This document shows positions 26,328 to 35,368 of a stretch of 64,000 nucleotides of DNA, in pieces. Below the pieces are notes generated by a model. That model made no database searches and was not told the DNA's origin. It was given only the letters and a program-made list of their open reading frames with translations. The DNA lies in contig NZ_SRLE01000002.1 in assembly GCF_004745945.1 (NCBI RefSeq), positions 124,001-188,000 on the forward strand. The letters are read 5' to 3'. The translations under genes were made by a program, and so were the position numbers. Position 1 is the first letter of the stretch; each line of letters begins with the position of its first letter. Origin of the DNA: Mangrovimicrobium sediminis (lineage in GTDB: Bacteria > Pseudomonadota > Gammaproteobacteria > Pseudomonadales > Halieaceae).

Positions 26328-28775
26328 ATGAAAATAAAAAACAACACTGCGGACACTTTGAATAAGCCTGTCGCCCGGACAGCGCTCCACACAGGCCTGC
26401 TACTGGCATTGGCGCTGCCGGTTGTGCCCGGCATTGCCCACGCCCAGGCGGACGCCGGTGCCCAGGGTGGGCTGGAAGAGGTGGTGGTCACCGCACGCAA
26501 GCGCGCCGAGCGACTGGAGGATATTCCGGTGTCGATCACCGCGCTTAGCGGTGAACAGATCGACAATATGGACCTGACCAGCCTGGAGCGTGTCGCGGCG
26601 TATACGCCGCAGCTGGTGGTCACCCGTGCTCCCTTCGGCTCAGGCGCCTCGCTGACGCTGCGCGGTATCGGCTCGCCCTTCTCCAGCGTGGGTATCGAGC
26701 AGTCGGTGGCGGTGATTGTCGATGGCGCGTACTACGGCCAGGGCCGGACGATCAACGAAGGCCTGTTCGACGCACGCTCGGTGGAGGTGCTGAAGGGGCC
26801 GCAGGCGCTGTTCTTCGGCAAGAACGCCACCGCCGGCGTGATCTCCATCCAGACCGCCGATCCCGGCGAGGAGCTGGAATTCAAGGCCCGCGGCGGCTAC
26901 GAGTTCGAGCTGGAAACCGTGCTCGGCGAAATGATGGTCTCCGGCCCGTTGACCGATACCCTGGGTGCACGCCTGGCGATACTGGGCCGCAAGAGCAACG
27001 CGGGCCTGTCGGAAAACCTGGCGGAACCGGTGGACGCGGAGTTCTTCGACGTGGCCACCAGCCAGACCAATGTCTACACCTTTCCCGGTGCGGCCCGCGA
27101 CCAGCCGAAGGAGGAAGAGCTGTTCGGCCGCCTGACCCTGAAGTGGGACCCCTCCGACGATCTCAGCTCCACCCTCAAAGCCTACGTCTCGGAGCGCAGC
27201 CAGGGCTCTATGACGGCCAACGTGATCGTGCAGTGTCCCGAGCCGACGTTTTTCTCCAACCCGGGTATCGCCTGCCCGAAGGACGATTACAAGACCTACC
27301 AGAACGCATTGCCCGCACAGATCGGCAACAACTTCCCCTACGCCAAGGGCAGCGACCTGTACGAGGATTACGATTCCTACGCCTTCAACCTGAACACCGA
27401 CTACGACGGTATCGATCGCCTGTCCCTCAACCTGGTGCTGAACTACCAGGAAAACGACTACGAGGCGATCCAGGAGTACTTCTACGAGAACGTCGTCCCC
27501 GGCTACGCCACTTACAAATCGACCTTCGACGCCTACTCTGCAGAGCTGCGTGGCCTCACCCAGTTCGACGGCCCGCTCAACTTCCTGGTCGGCGGGTATT
27601 ACCAGCAGACCGAGCGCCACCACCAGGATATCGTGCTCATCGCCGGGCTGGAGAACACCGCGGAGGACAGGAACCGGTACGTCACCTTCGACAAGGATTC
27701 GGAAACTGACGACGACACGCTGGCGCTGTATTTCCAGGGCATTTTCGAACTCGGCGACGACATCGAGATAACCGCTGGTGCGCGCTACACGGACGAAACC
27801 AAGAAATCCTATTTTGTGCAGCCCTACGTCAATCCCGCGGTCACCAATGTCTGGGTGCCGGATCAGTTCGTGCGTGACGACCAGAGCTTTTCCGACTGGT
27901 CGCCCGAGGCAACGGTCTCCTGGAAGATGACACCGGACCTCATGCTCTACGCGGCCTACAAGACCGGCTTCAAGTCCGGGGGCTTTTCCAACAACTCGAT
28001 CCTCACCCCGACCACGCCCCCCGGCGGCCTGTCCTTCGACGAGGAGACGGCGGAGGGTTTCGAGGGCGGCCTCAAGGCGACGTTGCTCGACCGCCAGCTC
28101 AGCCTCAATGTCATCGCCTACCGCTACGAGTACGAGGACCTGCAACTGGACTTCTACAACGCGGCAAACGTGTCTTTCGTCACCACCAACGCCGGCTCCG
28201 CCGTGACCGAGGGGATTGAGTTCGAGGCGACCTACGCGCCCAACGCGCTGCCGGGACTGAACCTGCACGGTACGCTGAACTACAACAGCGCCGAGTACGA
28301 GGAATTCCTCGGCCCCTGTTATATCGGCCAGACCGCCGCTGCAGGATGCGTGCTGACCGGCCCCGGAGGTGCGCCGTTCCAGGATCTCGGCGGCCAGGCC
28401 CTGGCCAATGCGCCCGAGTGGACCGCCTCTGCGGCCGTCGCCTACGACTGGGAACTCGGCGCCGGACGCAGCCTCGCCCTGCTGGTGCAGGCCAAGTACG
28501 TGGACGACTACTACGCATCGGGCTTTGGCTCGCCGCTGTCGCAGCGGGACAGCTACTACCGCGTCGATGCCTCGGCGCGCCTGCGCCTGGACAACGATGC
28601 CTGGGAAGTGGCAGTCATCGGCAAGAACCTCACCGACGAGTTCATCGTCACCGGCGCTTACGATATCACCGGTACCGGCTTCGGCACCGGTGAGGCGCAG
28701 GGCCGGTTGGCGGACCAGGCCAGCTCCGTGGACCTGCCGCGCACCGTACAGGTAGAGTTGACCTACCGCTACTAG
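26328..28775 (+). CDS. TonB-dependent outer-membrane receptor
   Basis: An 815-aa receptor of the type abundant in sphingomonads and marine gammaproteobacteria. A long signal sequence ends near AHAQADAG. The TonB box region is LEEVVVTARKRAERLEDIPVS. The plug has IPVSITALSGEQ, LRGIGSPFSS and VEVLKGPQALFFGKNATAG. The barrel ends VQVELTYRY with a terminal aromatic. No Fur box is seen upstream, and the neighbouring EthD, TetR and Ddn genes suggest uptake of an organic substrate instead of iron. A GC-rich palindrome follows the stop. The ligand is unknown. Confidence 0.94.
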   Translation: MKIKNNTADTLNKPVARTALHTGLLLALALPVVPGIAHAQADAGAQGGLEEVVVTARKRAERLEDIPVSITALSGEQIDNMDLTSLERVAAYTPQLVVTRAPFGSGASLTLRGIGSPFSSVGIEQSVAVIVDGAYYGQGRTINEGLFDARSVEVLKGPQALFFGKNATAGVISIQTADPGEELEFKARGGYEFELETVLGEMMVSGPLTDTLGARLAILGRKSNAGLSENLAEPVDAEFFDVATSQTNVYTFPGAARDQPKEEELFGRLTLKWDPSDDLSSTLKAYVSERSQGSMTANVIVQCPEPTFFSNPGIACPKDDYKTYQNALPAQIGNNFPYAKGSDLYEDYDSYAFNLNTDYDGIDRLSLNLVLNYQENDYEAIQEYFYENVVPGYATYKSTFDAYSAELRGLTQFDGPLNFLVGGYYQQTERHHQDIVLIAGLENTAEDRNRYVTFDKDSETDDDTLALYFQGIFELGDDIEITAGARYTDETKKSYFVQPYVNPAVTNVWVPDQFVRDDQSFSDWSPEATVSWKMTPDLMLYAAYKTGFKSGGFSNNSILTPTTPPGGLSFDEETAEGFEGGLKATLLDRQLSLNVIAYRYEYEDLQLDFYNAANVSFVTTNAGSAVTEGIEFEATYAPNALPGLNLHGTLNYNSAEYEEFLGPCYIGQTAAAGCVLTGPGGAPFQDLGGQALANAPEWTASAAVAYDWELGAGRSLALLVQAKYVDDYYASGFGSPLSQRDSYYRVDASARLRLDNDAWEVAVIGKNLTDEFIVTGAYDITGTGFGTGEAQGRLADQASSVDLPRTVQVELTYRY

Positions 28776-28780
28776 ACTGG

Positions 28781-28800
28781 CGGCGTTGCCGGCAACGCCG
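28781..28800. terminator. palindromic hairpin after the TonB receptor
   Basis: CGGCGTTGCC/GGCAACGCCG is a perfect 10+10 palindrome five bases after the stop codon, able to form an 8-bp stem with a 4-nt loop. There is no T-tract. It may reduce read-through into the EthD gene 33 bp further on, or protect the receptor mRNA 3' end. Confidence 0.45.
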
Positions 28801-28832
28801 TCCGGGATACCGATGCCCCCGAGGGAGAGCCC

Positions 28833-29201
28833 ATGAAAATAATATGCCTGTTGCCGCGCCGAGCCGATCTCACGCGCGCGCAGTTCAAGCAGTACTACGA
28901 GGAAAACCACGCGCCATTGATCGAGAAATTGCTGCCGTTTTATACCGAGTACCGCAGGAATTTCCTCGCCGACGAGCAGGACTACGAAACGGGTCATCTG
29001 GAGAACAAGGCGGAGGACGCGCCGCCCTTCGACGTGATCACCGAGCTGACGTTCTCCACGCGGGAGAACTACGAGAAGATGGTCGCCGCGCTGTCCGACC
29101 CGGCCATTGGCGACGTTATCGCCGCGGATGAGGCGAACCTGTTCGACCGCGACAATATGCAGGTTTACCTCGTCGAGGAGGTCGCCTCGGCAGCGCGCTG
29201 A
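28833..29201 (+). CDS. EthD-domain protein
   Basis: A 122-aa ferredoxin-like EthD protein: opening strand KIICLLPRRADLTRAQFKQYYEENHAPL, the helix with NHAP, a tyrosine-containing strand YTEYRRNFL, and FDVITELTFSTRENYEKMVAAL in the second repeat. EthD proteins are needed for ether cleavage in Rhodococcus and occur as small isomerase-like enzymes. A strong GAGGGAGAG site precedes ATG 28833. It follows the TonB receptor on the same strand and is convergent with the TetR gene. Confidence 0.88.
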   Translation: MKIICLLPRRADLTRAQFKQYYEENHAPLIEKLLPFYTEYRRNFLADEQDYETGHLENKAEDAPPFDVITELTFSTRENYEKMVAALSDPAIGDVIAADEANLFDRDNMQVYLVEEVASAAR

Positions 29202-29226
29202 GCTGGTTTCTGCGGGCCGCTGGCGA

Positions 29227-29964
29227 TCAGTTTGCCGGCGGCTGCGCGCGCTCCGCCGCCAGCCAGGCCTCCACCGAGGGCACGAATTCCTTTCTCAGCG
29301 CCCCCAGCAACAGCAGCGTCACACCGTCCATGATCTGGCTGTGCAACTCGTCGGTGTCGCCGTGCTGTGACCAGTCGAAGATACTGATGGTGTTGATGCG
29401 CGTGATCTGTGACGCCAACCGCTCCGGGTCGACGTAATCGCGCAGCAGGCGCTGCTCGCTCATGTGGCGTATGAATGTCGCCTTGTGCCGCGTGCTGTGC
29501 GGCTGTAGCAATGGCATTAGCTGCCACTTGTCGGAAAACGCGGCGGTGACCATCTCGTGCAGGAAGGCCGGGGTTTCCACCGCGCACTGGTGGTACAACT
29601 TGCCGATGTTGAGGAACATCGCGGGTCCCGGCGTGGCGCTGAACGCATTGCGGTCCAGGGCGGTGGTGTGTTCATTGATGGCGCAGGCGAGCAACGCGTG
29701 GCGCGAGCCGAAGTTATTGTGAATGGTCTGCACGGATGTGCCGCAGGCCGCGGCGATTTCGCGCACGGTCAGCCCCTTCTGCGTGCTGCTGGCGAGCAGC
29801 TTGCGGGTCATGGCGAGTATGGACGCGCGCCGCGAGCGCTGGTTGCCCGCCTCCGCGGAGGCCGGGCACTCCGGTTCGTGGGAGGGCGTCGACAGCATAG
29901 GCAGGAACGGGTCCGGCAGCCCGGACGGGGCGGTTCGCGAGGATGCGCTGTGTGGCACTGGCAT
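29227..29964 (-). CDS. TetR-family transcriptional regulator
   Basis: A 245-aa regulator. The N-terminal helix-turn-helix (LTVREIAAACGTSVQTIHNNFGSRHALL) matches TetR proteins, preceded by an unusually long ~50-residue Pro/Ser-rich extension. The C-terminal helical ligand-binding domain is not conserved. ATG 29964 is chosen because GGGGAGGAAAGC directly precedes it; an ATG six codons upstream lacks such a site. It lies convergent to the EthD gene and probably controls part of the catabolic island. The GATAGCG palindromes at 23397 and 36609 are candidate operators, but this link is inference. Confidence 0.88.
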   Translation of the reverse strand: MPVPHSASSRTAPSGLPDPFLPMLSTPSHEPECPASAEAGNQRSRRASILAMTRKLLASSTQKGLTVREIAAACGTSVQTIHNNFGSRHALLACAINEHTTALDRNAFSATPGPAMFLNIGKLYHQCAVETPAFLHEMVTAAFSDKWQLMPLLQPHSTRHKATFIRHMSEQRLLRDYVDPERLASQITRINTISIFDWSQHGDTDELHSQIMDGVTLLLLGALRKEFVPSVEAWLAAERAQPPAN

Positions 29965-30097
29965 GCTTTCCTCCCCTGTCATTTATGCTTATTCCGGAGT
30001 AGGCGACGTTCAGATCAGGTAGCTTACCACAGTCGGTTTCATCTCGATTCGGTCCCCCGCTGATGATGGCTCCCGGCCCATTCTTGCTTACCCCGGC

Positions 30098-30772
30098 TCA
30101 GCGCCCCACCACCTTGTCCAGCCCCTCGCGCATCATGCCCGCCCAGCGTTTCAGGGCGCGATTGGCGTCCGCCCGGTTGGTGACGCTGTTGGTCCATTGC
30201 ATGGTGCCGAAGTCGCTGCCGCGCCGGCGGTCGGCGACGCGTGCCAGCACCTGGCCGGTAGTGCCGTCGAGCAGCTCGATCACCAGGGTCATCTCACCGG
30301 CCGAGGTGGTGTAGCTGCGGCTCCGGCCCGCGCTCATGGTGTCCGGCGCATTGATATCGAGGTTGATGATGGCCGGGCGTATGATCAGCACCGCCTCGCC
30401 CTCCTCAAACTCGTCGACCAGCGTATAGGGCGGCGGAGCCTGCAGCGCTTCACGCATTTGCTCCGTGCACATCGCGCCCAGGGCGTCCTTGATGCGGTCG
30501 ACGTCCTTCTGCGTGACCCGGCTGCCGAGGTCCAGCCGGCTGCTGTTCTGGTCGCGCAGCCAGTTCTTGCGGAAGGCCACGCTGCAATCGGCGAGGCCGA
30601 ACGTGGTGTAGGCATCCAGTTCGGCATCCGGGAGCAGGTAGACGAACTGGAAGCGGGTGTCCGGCTGCAGTACCAGGCCGTCGTGGGTTTGCGCGGGCGG
30701 CTCGGTGGTGGTGCAGGCTGTGATGGCACCGAGCAGAAGCGCCAGTAGGGTCGTCCGGAATGGCTTGTTCAT
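30098..30772 (-). CDS. DUF3313-like lipoprotein
   Basis: A 224-aa lipoprotein starting at ATG 30772; the signal peptide ends in ITAC (Cys20). The mature region resembles DUF3313 lipoproteins: an opening with DTRFQFVYLLPDAELDAYTT, VAFRKNWLRDQN, a central LVDEFEEGEAVLIIRPAIINLDIN strand, and the late segment GEMTLVIELLDGTTGQVLARVADRRRG. These are outer-membrane lipoproteins of unknown function. The gene stands apart from the ADH operon by 41 bp on the same strand and could be its distal member or independent. Confidence 0.82.
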   Translation of the reverse strand: MNKPFRTTLLALLLGAITACTTTEPPAQTHDGLVLQPDTRFQFVYLLPDAELDAYTTFGLADCSVAFRKNWLRDQNSSRLDLGSRVTQKDVDRIKDALGAMCTEQMREALQAPPPYTLVDEFEEGEAVLIIRPAIINLDINAPDTMSAGRSRSYTTSAGEMTLVIELLDGTTGQVLARVADRRRGSDFGTMQWTNSVTNRADANRALKRWAGMMREGLDKVVGR

Positions 30773-30812
30773 TGTTGTTATGACCTCATGCCAGTGGCGG
30801 GGTGTGGGTAGT

Positions 30813-31832
30813 CTAGCAGTCGTGACTACAACAGACATGCACCTTGGTATCCGTATTCGGCCCGCGCAGCGCGGCGAAGGCATCGGGCAGTTCATCCAGC
30901 GACACCTCGCTGGAGATGATCGCCTTCGGGTCGCAGTGGCCCTTGTCCATCTGTTCGGCGATGTACAGGAACTCGCGCAGGCTGTAGCCCACGGCGAATT
31001 GTAGCGAGGCGCACTTGTAGGAGGCGATGGCGGGGATCACCGGGTCGGGCGCCATGCAGAAGCCCAGCGACATCACCTTGCCGAACGGCGCCACGTGGTT
31101 GACCGCCTTGGACAGCATGCCCTCGGCACCGACACATTCGAGCACCAATGTCGGCGCGCCGCCTAGGGCCTCCTGTACTTCCGCCACCTCGTTGTCGCCG
31201 TAGGCGATGAACTTGTCCGCGCCCATGGCCAGGGCCAGCGCCTCGCGTCGCGGCGAGCGCGACATGGCGACGATGCGCCCCGCGCCCAGGCGCCGCGCCC
31301 AGTAGATGGCGTACAGCGCCACTGTGCCGCCACCCAGTACCAGCACCGGGTCGCCGGGGGTGATGTGGGCCAGGCGCACGCCATAGAGGCTTACCGCCAG
31401 TGGTTCCACCAGGGCGCCGTCGGCCATGGACAGGGTGGACGGCAGGCGTGTGGCGGCGGCCACGGGCACCGCCGCCAGTTCGGAAAAGCCGAACATTGCC
31501 GAGCCGATGCGCGACTGGCACAGGATCACGTTGCCGTGGCTGCGGCAGGCGGCGCACTCGCCGCAGGCGGCGGAGGGCAGTACCGCGATACTGTCGCCGA
31601 CTTTGTAGTCGCTGACCTTGCTGCCCACCTCGATGACCCTGCCCGCGTACTCGTGGCCCAGCTGCACGTTGCTGCCGTAGTCCCAGGCCTCGCCCTTGGT
31701 CATCGACAGGTCGGTGCCGCAGATGCCGCAGCGGTGCACTTCGATCAGCACCTCGTTGGGCCCGGGCTGCGGGTCGGGCAGGGTCTCGATGGTCAGCGGC
31801 TGGCCGCCGCCCGGATAGATGGCTGCCTTCAT
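30813..31832 (-). CDS. zinc-dependent medium-chain alcohol dehydrogenase
   Basis: A 339-aa MDR-family dehydrogenase. The catalytic zinc site is formed by the Cys of RCGICGTDLS and the GHEYAGRVIEVG segment. Four cysteines (CGECAACRSHGNVILC) form the structural zinc lobe. The Rossmann fold shows VLVLGGGTVALYAIYWARRLGA. ATG 31832 overlaps the sulfotransferase stop as ATGA, so the two are translationally coupled. It oxidises an alcohol or polyol with NAD(P); the substrate is unknown. It is the last gene of an SDR-sulfotransferase-ADH unit. Confidence 0.93.
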   Translation of the reverse strand: MKAAIYPGGGQPLTIETLPDPQPGPNEVLIEVHRCGICGTDLSMTKGEAWDYGSNVQLGHEYAGRVIEVGSKVSDYKVGDSIAVLPSAACGECAACRSHGNVILCQSRIGSAMFGFSELAAVPVAAATRLPSTLSMADGALVEPLAVSLYGVRLAHITPGDPVLVLGGGTVALYAIYWARRLGAGRIVAMSRSPRREALALAMGADKFIAYGDNEVAEVQEALGGAPTLVLECVGAEGMLSKAVNHVAPFGKVMSLGFCMAPDPVIPAIASYKCASLQFAVGYSLREFLYIAEQMDKGHCDPKAIISSEVSLDELPDAFAALRGPNTDTKVHVCCSHDC

Positions 31833-33022
31833 GGGCGGGTCTCCAGCAGGTCGAAGCGCTCGAGGTAGTCGCCGTAGGGCGCGCGTGCCTCGGCCTCGGT
31901 GATGGCGTAGTCGGCAATGTCGTAGCGGTGCACGCCGTGTTGCAACTCGGGCTTTTCCTCGATGCGCTGCGCCAGCGCGGCGCGGGTGGCGTCGGGGATG
32001 TCCATATCGATGAAGGCGTAGATGCGTTCCAGCACGGCCATCGGCTCGCGGTGGAAGTCCGCGTGCACCACATCCAGCACCTGGCCGGGGTGGTCCGCGC
32101 GCACGCGGTCGGCCTTGCGCAGGGCATTGGCCCACTTGGCCACTTCCCGGCGCAGCATGATCTCGCCACGCTGCGCACCGCGCGCCGGGTCTTCCAGCAT
32201 CGGGTGCAACTGCATCAGCAGCGAGACCAGCGAGGGAATGCACTTCGCCGGGTCGCGGTGGGTCTGGATCACCTTCGCATCCGGGAACACCGCGAACAGC
32301 AGGTCCAGGTGCTCGACATGCCCGGGGTTTTTCAGCAGCCAGCGGGTGTCCGGCGCGCTGCTGCCGATCAGTTGCACGCAGCGGTGGTAGTAGTCGTAGG
32401 CGGCGCGCTCGTCCTGGCACTGCCACCAGGCGTCGTAGCTGGGAGCGGACCAGCCGCAGCTCCACAGGTTGGAGACGAAAGACTGGCGCAGCAGCATGCA
32501 GCACTCGTGGACCTCCTCCGCGGCGATATGGTGCGCGGCGCGCTTGCCCGGCGCCGCGGCGTAGCGCGCCTCGATCACTTCGACACTCTTGCGGAACTCC
32601 GGGTACTCGGCCCAGGTATCGACGGGCGGGCGCGGCATGGGTGAGTCCAGCAGCCAGGTCTGCAGGCCCTGGAAGCGCGGGTCCACCGCCATCAGCCGGT
32701 GCAGGGCGGTGGTGCCGCTGCGCGGGATGCCGGTAATCACCACCGGGGCGACGATGGGGTGTGCGTCGAAGCCGGGGTTTTCGCGCATCGCCTTGTAGGC
32801 CTGTGCGCGGCCCTTGAGTACACCCACCACCATACCCCAGGCCACGCGGCGGCCCTGCCCGGTGAAGTGGGGGTCGTAGTCCATGGATTGCAGCAGGGCG
32901 GTCAGGCCCGCCAGGTAGTCGGGCGGGCCGAAGTCGTCGCTGCCGACCTCGGCGGCGACGGTGTCGTGCAACTGGATAATGGCGTGGCGGAAACTCGCGG
33001 GCGGGTCGTAGGACAGGTCCAA
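31829..33022 (-). CDS. PAPS-dependent sulfotransferase-family protein
   Basis: A 397-aa member of the bacterial sulfotransferase family. The 5'-phosphosulfate loop is GIPRSGTT (residues 98-105), and the 3'-phosphate motif is seen in VIQTHRDPAKCIPSLVSLL. WLLKNPGHVEHLD is another family segment. It would transfer sulfate from PAPS to a hydroxyl or amine. It starts at TTG 33022, nine bases after the SDR stop with GAGGG upstream, and overlaps the ADH gene by four bases. Sulfation within an apparent catabolic operon is unusual and may activate or solubilise the substrate. Confidence 0.9.
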   Translation of the reverse strand: MDLSYDPPASFRHAIIQLHDTVAAEVGSDDFGPPDYLAGLTALLQSMDYDPHFTGQGRRVAWGMVVGVLKGRAQAYKAMRENPGFDAHPIVAPVVITGIPRSGTTALHRLMAVDPRFQGLQTWLLDSPMPRPPVDTWAEYPEFRKSVEVIEARYAAAPGKRAAHHIAAEEVHECCMLLRQSFVSNLWSCGWSAPSYDAWWQCQDERAAYDYYHRCVQLIGSSAPDTRWLLKNPGHVEHLDLLFAVFPDAKVIQTHRDPAKCIPSLVSLLMQLHPMLEDPARGAQRGEIMLRREVAKWANALRKADRVRADHPGQVLDVVHADFHREPMAVLERIYAFIDMDIPDATRAALAQRIEEKPELQHGVHRYDIADYAITEAEARAPYGDYLERFDLLETRP

Positions 33023-33031
33023 GCGAGGCCC

Positions 33032-33841
33032 TCAGCCGGCGGCCATGGCCGGCACCGCATCCAGGTCGATGCCGCCGAGGGCCGGCCCGCCGTTGACCGC
33101 GATGGTCTGGCCGGTGATATAGGAGGCGGCGTCGCTGGCCAGGAACACGATCATGTTGGCCATCTCGTCCGGCGTGCCGGGGCGGCCCAGGGGAATGCCG
33201 GCGCCCATGTCGTCGGCATCGAGGCCGGCGGCATCCCAGGCGGCGGCCGCGCGCGGTGAGGCGATCATGCCCGCGGCCACGCAGTTGGCACGGATGCCGT
33301 AGCGCCCCCATTCGGCGGCGGTCACCGTGGTGAACATCTGCAGCGCCGACTTGGCCGAGGCGTAGTGCGCCCCGCCCTTCACGCCGGTGATGCCGGCGTT
33401 GGAGGAGACATTGACGATAGCGCCGCAGCGCTGCGCCATCATGTGCCTGCCCGCCTCGCGGGTGGCGACGTAGGCGGAGCGCACGTTGAGTTCGAAGATA
33501 CTGTCCCAGCCGCGGCTGGGAATGTGTTCCAGCGGCCCCATGCGGGTGCCGCCGGCATTGTTGATGAGAATGTCCACGCGGCCGAAAGATTCCACCGTGC
33601 GCTGAACCAGCTGCACGACGGCGTCCTCGTCCTTGACGTCGGTGGGCACCGCCAGGCAGCGCTGGCCGCTGCGGTCGGCAATGCGCTGCGCGGCGGTCTG
33701 GAGTTCCTCGGCACCGCGGCTGGCCACCACCACACTGGCGCCGAGTCGCGCCAGCTGTAGTGCCGTGGCATAGCCGATGCCGGTGCCGCCGCCGGTGACA
33801 ATAGCCACGCGGCCGGCGAAGTCCAGTTGCTCACTGATCAT
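33032..33841 (-). CDS. short-chain dehydrogenase/reductase
   Basis: A 269-aa classical SDR. The cofactor motif TGGGTGIG is at residues 16-23, NNAGG follows, and the catalytic triad is in the VSSNAG serine strand and HYASAKSAL (Tyr-xxx-Lys). The C-terminus has GRPGTPDEMANMIVFLASDAASYITGQ, typical of SDRs such as 3-oxoacyl or hydroxysteroid dehydrogenases. It is the first gene of the SDR-sulfotransferase-ADH unit and follows the amidohydrolase by 36 bp, so all four may be one transcript. Confidence 0.94.
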   Translation of the reverse strand: MISEQLDFAGRVAIVTGGGTGIGYATALQLARLGASVVVASRGAEELQTAAQRIADRSGQRCLAVPTDVKDEDAVVQLVQRTVESFGRVDILINNAGGTRMGPLEHIPSRGWDSIFELNVRSAYVATREAGRHMMAQRCGAIVNVSSNAGITGVKGGAHYASAKSALQMFTTVTAAEWGRYGIRANCVAAGMIASPRAAAAWDAAGLDADDMGAGIPLGRPGTPDEMANMIVFLASDAASYITGQTIAVNGGPALGGIDLDAVPAMAAG

Positions 33842-33877
33842 GGCGTGGGCGTTTCTCCCTTCGGGGAAGGGCGGCCC

Positions 33878-35215
33878 TCAGGCCGCCGACTCGGTTTCCG
33901 CGATGGTGGTGGCGTGCTTGTGGAACATCACGCCAAGGTCGCCGGAGGTGACCGGGCGGTCGACGCCCTCTTCCACCGGGCGCGCACCACCGGTGGAGAC
34001 CGGTGTGGTGTCCACGTTGGCTGCGGCCGCCTTGGCGCGCAGCGCACCGACGGTGAGTTCCTCGCGCGGGATGTGCTGGAACGGGTCGAAGCGGAAGAAG
34101 CGCATGGCGTTCTCGTGGGTGACCTTGGCGATCTGCGCGTCGCTCAGGTGCTTGACCTGTTCCCACAGGTGCTCCGCCGCGTTCGGCCATACCGCGTCCG
34201 AGTGCGGGTAGTCGGTCTCGAAGGCGACGATGTCCTCGCCCACCTCGTCCAGGTGCTTGAGACCGAAGGCGTCGTCGATGAAGCAGCACAGGAAATGGCG
34301 GCGGAACAGCTCGCTGGGCTTGATGTCCTGGAAGCGCGAGTTGGTCCACGCCTTGTGCCGCCAGTTGGAGAAGTCGGCGCGCTCGAGGAAGTAGGGAATC
34401 CAGCCGATGCTGCTCTCGGACAGGGCGACGCGCAGGTTGGGGTAGTCGTGCAGCGCTTTCAACTGCAGCCAGTCCGCCGCGCCCACGGAGATGGACAGGG
34501 GCATGGTGGTAATCCAGGCCTCGATCGGGGTTTCCATGGAGGCGTGGGGCACCGGGTTGCCGCTGCCGATGTGCAGGGCGATGCTCATGTCGTGGTCGGC
34601 GATCGCCTTGAAGAAGGGCGTCCAGTACTCGTTGTGGATGCTGGGCAGGCCCTGCTTGGTCGGGTTCTCGGACATGCTCACGGCGGTCACGCCCTTGTCC
34701 GCCATGCGCTTGATCTCGGCGAGCATGGCTTTCATGTCCCAGGTGGGCAGGATGGCCAGGGGGATGAAACGGCCGGGGTAGGCGCCGCACCACTCGTCCA
34801 CGTGCCAGTCGTTCCAGGCGCGCAGGTGGGTCAGGGCGAGGTCCTTGTCCTCGGCCTGGTGGAAGGTATCGTTGTCGAAGCCGATCGAGTTGCCGAAGTT
34901 CATCTGCACGGCGATGCCGTCCACGTTCATGTCATTGACCCGCGCGTGTACGTCGTAGCAGCCGGCGCGCATGTCTTCCAGCGCGTTGGGCTCCATGCCG
35001 TACTCCTCGAGCGGGCGGCCGACCACGGCATTGAGCCCGATGCCGGGCTTGGTCTTGCCCTGGTAGGACCAGTAGTTCTTGCCGTTCTTGTCGGTCTTGA
35101 GTTTCGGGGCCTTGGCCAGCGCCTCGCCCGACAGGTGGTTGTCGAACAGGTTGGGGGGTTCGCAGATGTGGTCGTCGGTGCTGATCAGCACCATGTCGTT
35201 CATGTTGGTCGCCAT
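33878..35215 (-). CDS. amidohydrolase-2 family TIM-barrel hydrolase/decarboxylase
   Basis: A 445-aa member of the amidohydrolase-2 (ACMSD-like) family. The N-terminal metal motif appears as ISTDDHICEPPNLF, followed by YDVHARVNDMNVDGIAVQMNF, a His in ALHIGSGNP, and the closing Asp in FETDYPHSDAVWPNA. Such enzymes decarboxylate or hydrolyse aromatic and cyclic acids with a single metal. GGAGG lies before ATG 35215. It probably heads the minus-strand unit running to the ADH gene. Substrate unknown. Confidence 0.92.
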   Translation of the reverse strand: MATNMNDMVLISTDDHICEPPNLFDNHLSGEALAKAPKLKTDKNGKNYWSYQGKTKPGIGLNAVVGRPLEEYGMEPNALEDMRAGCYDVHARVNDMNVDGIAVQMNFGNSIGFDNDTFHQAEDKDLALTHLRAWNDWHVDEWCGAYPGRFIPLAILPTWDMKAMLAEIKRMADKGVTAVSMSENPTKQGLPSIHNEYWTPFFKAIADHDMSIALHIGSGNPVPHASMETPIEAWITTMPLSISVGAADWLQLKALHDYPNLRVALSESSIGWIPYFLERADFSNWRHKAWTNSRFQDIKPSELFRRHFLCCFIDDAFGLKHLDEVGEDIVAFETDYPHSDAVWPNAAEHLWEQVKHLSDAQIAKVTHENAMRFFRFDPFQHIPREELTVGALRAKAAAANVDTTPVSTGGARPVEEGVDRPVTSGDLGVMFHKHATTIAETESAA

Positions 35216-35368
35216 GACTTCCTCCAGTTGTTTGTTATGCCCGCCGCCCGGCGGCGGGGGTGGTGCCTGTCTCGTGCCGGGGGCGCCGCTGCTTCGGCGG
35301 CTTGCCCGGACCTCCAGTTTAGTCCTTTTTTGCCTGTGTTTGCCCGCTTTGCTGCCAGTGTCGCCTTG

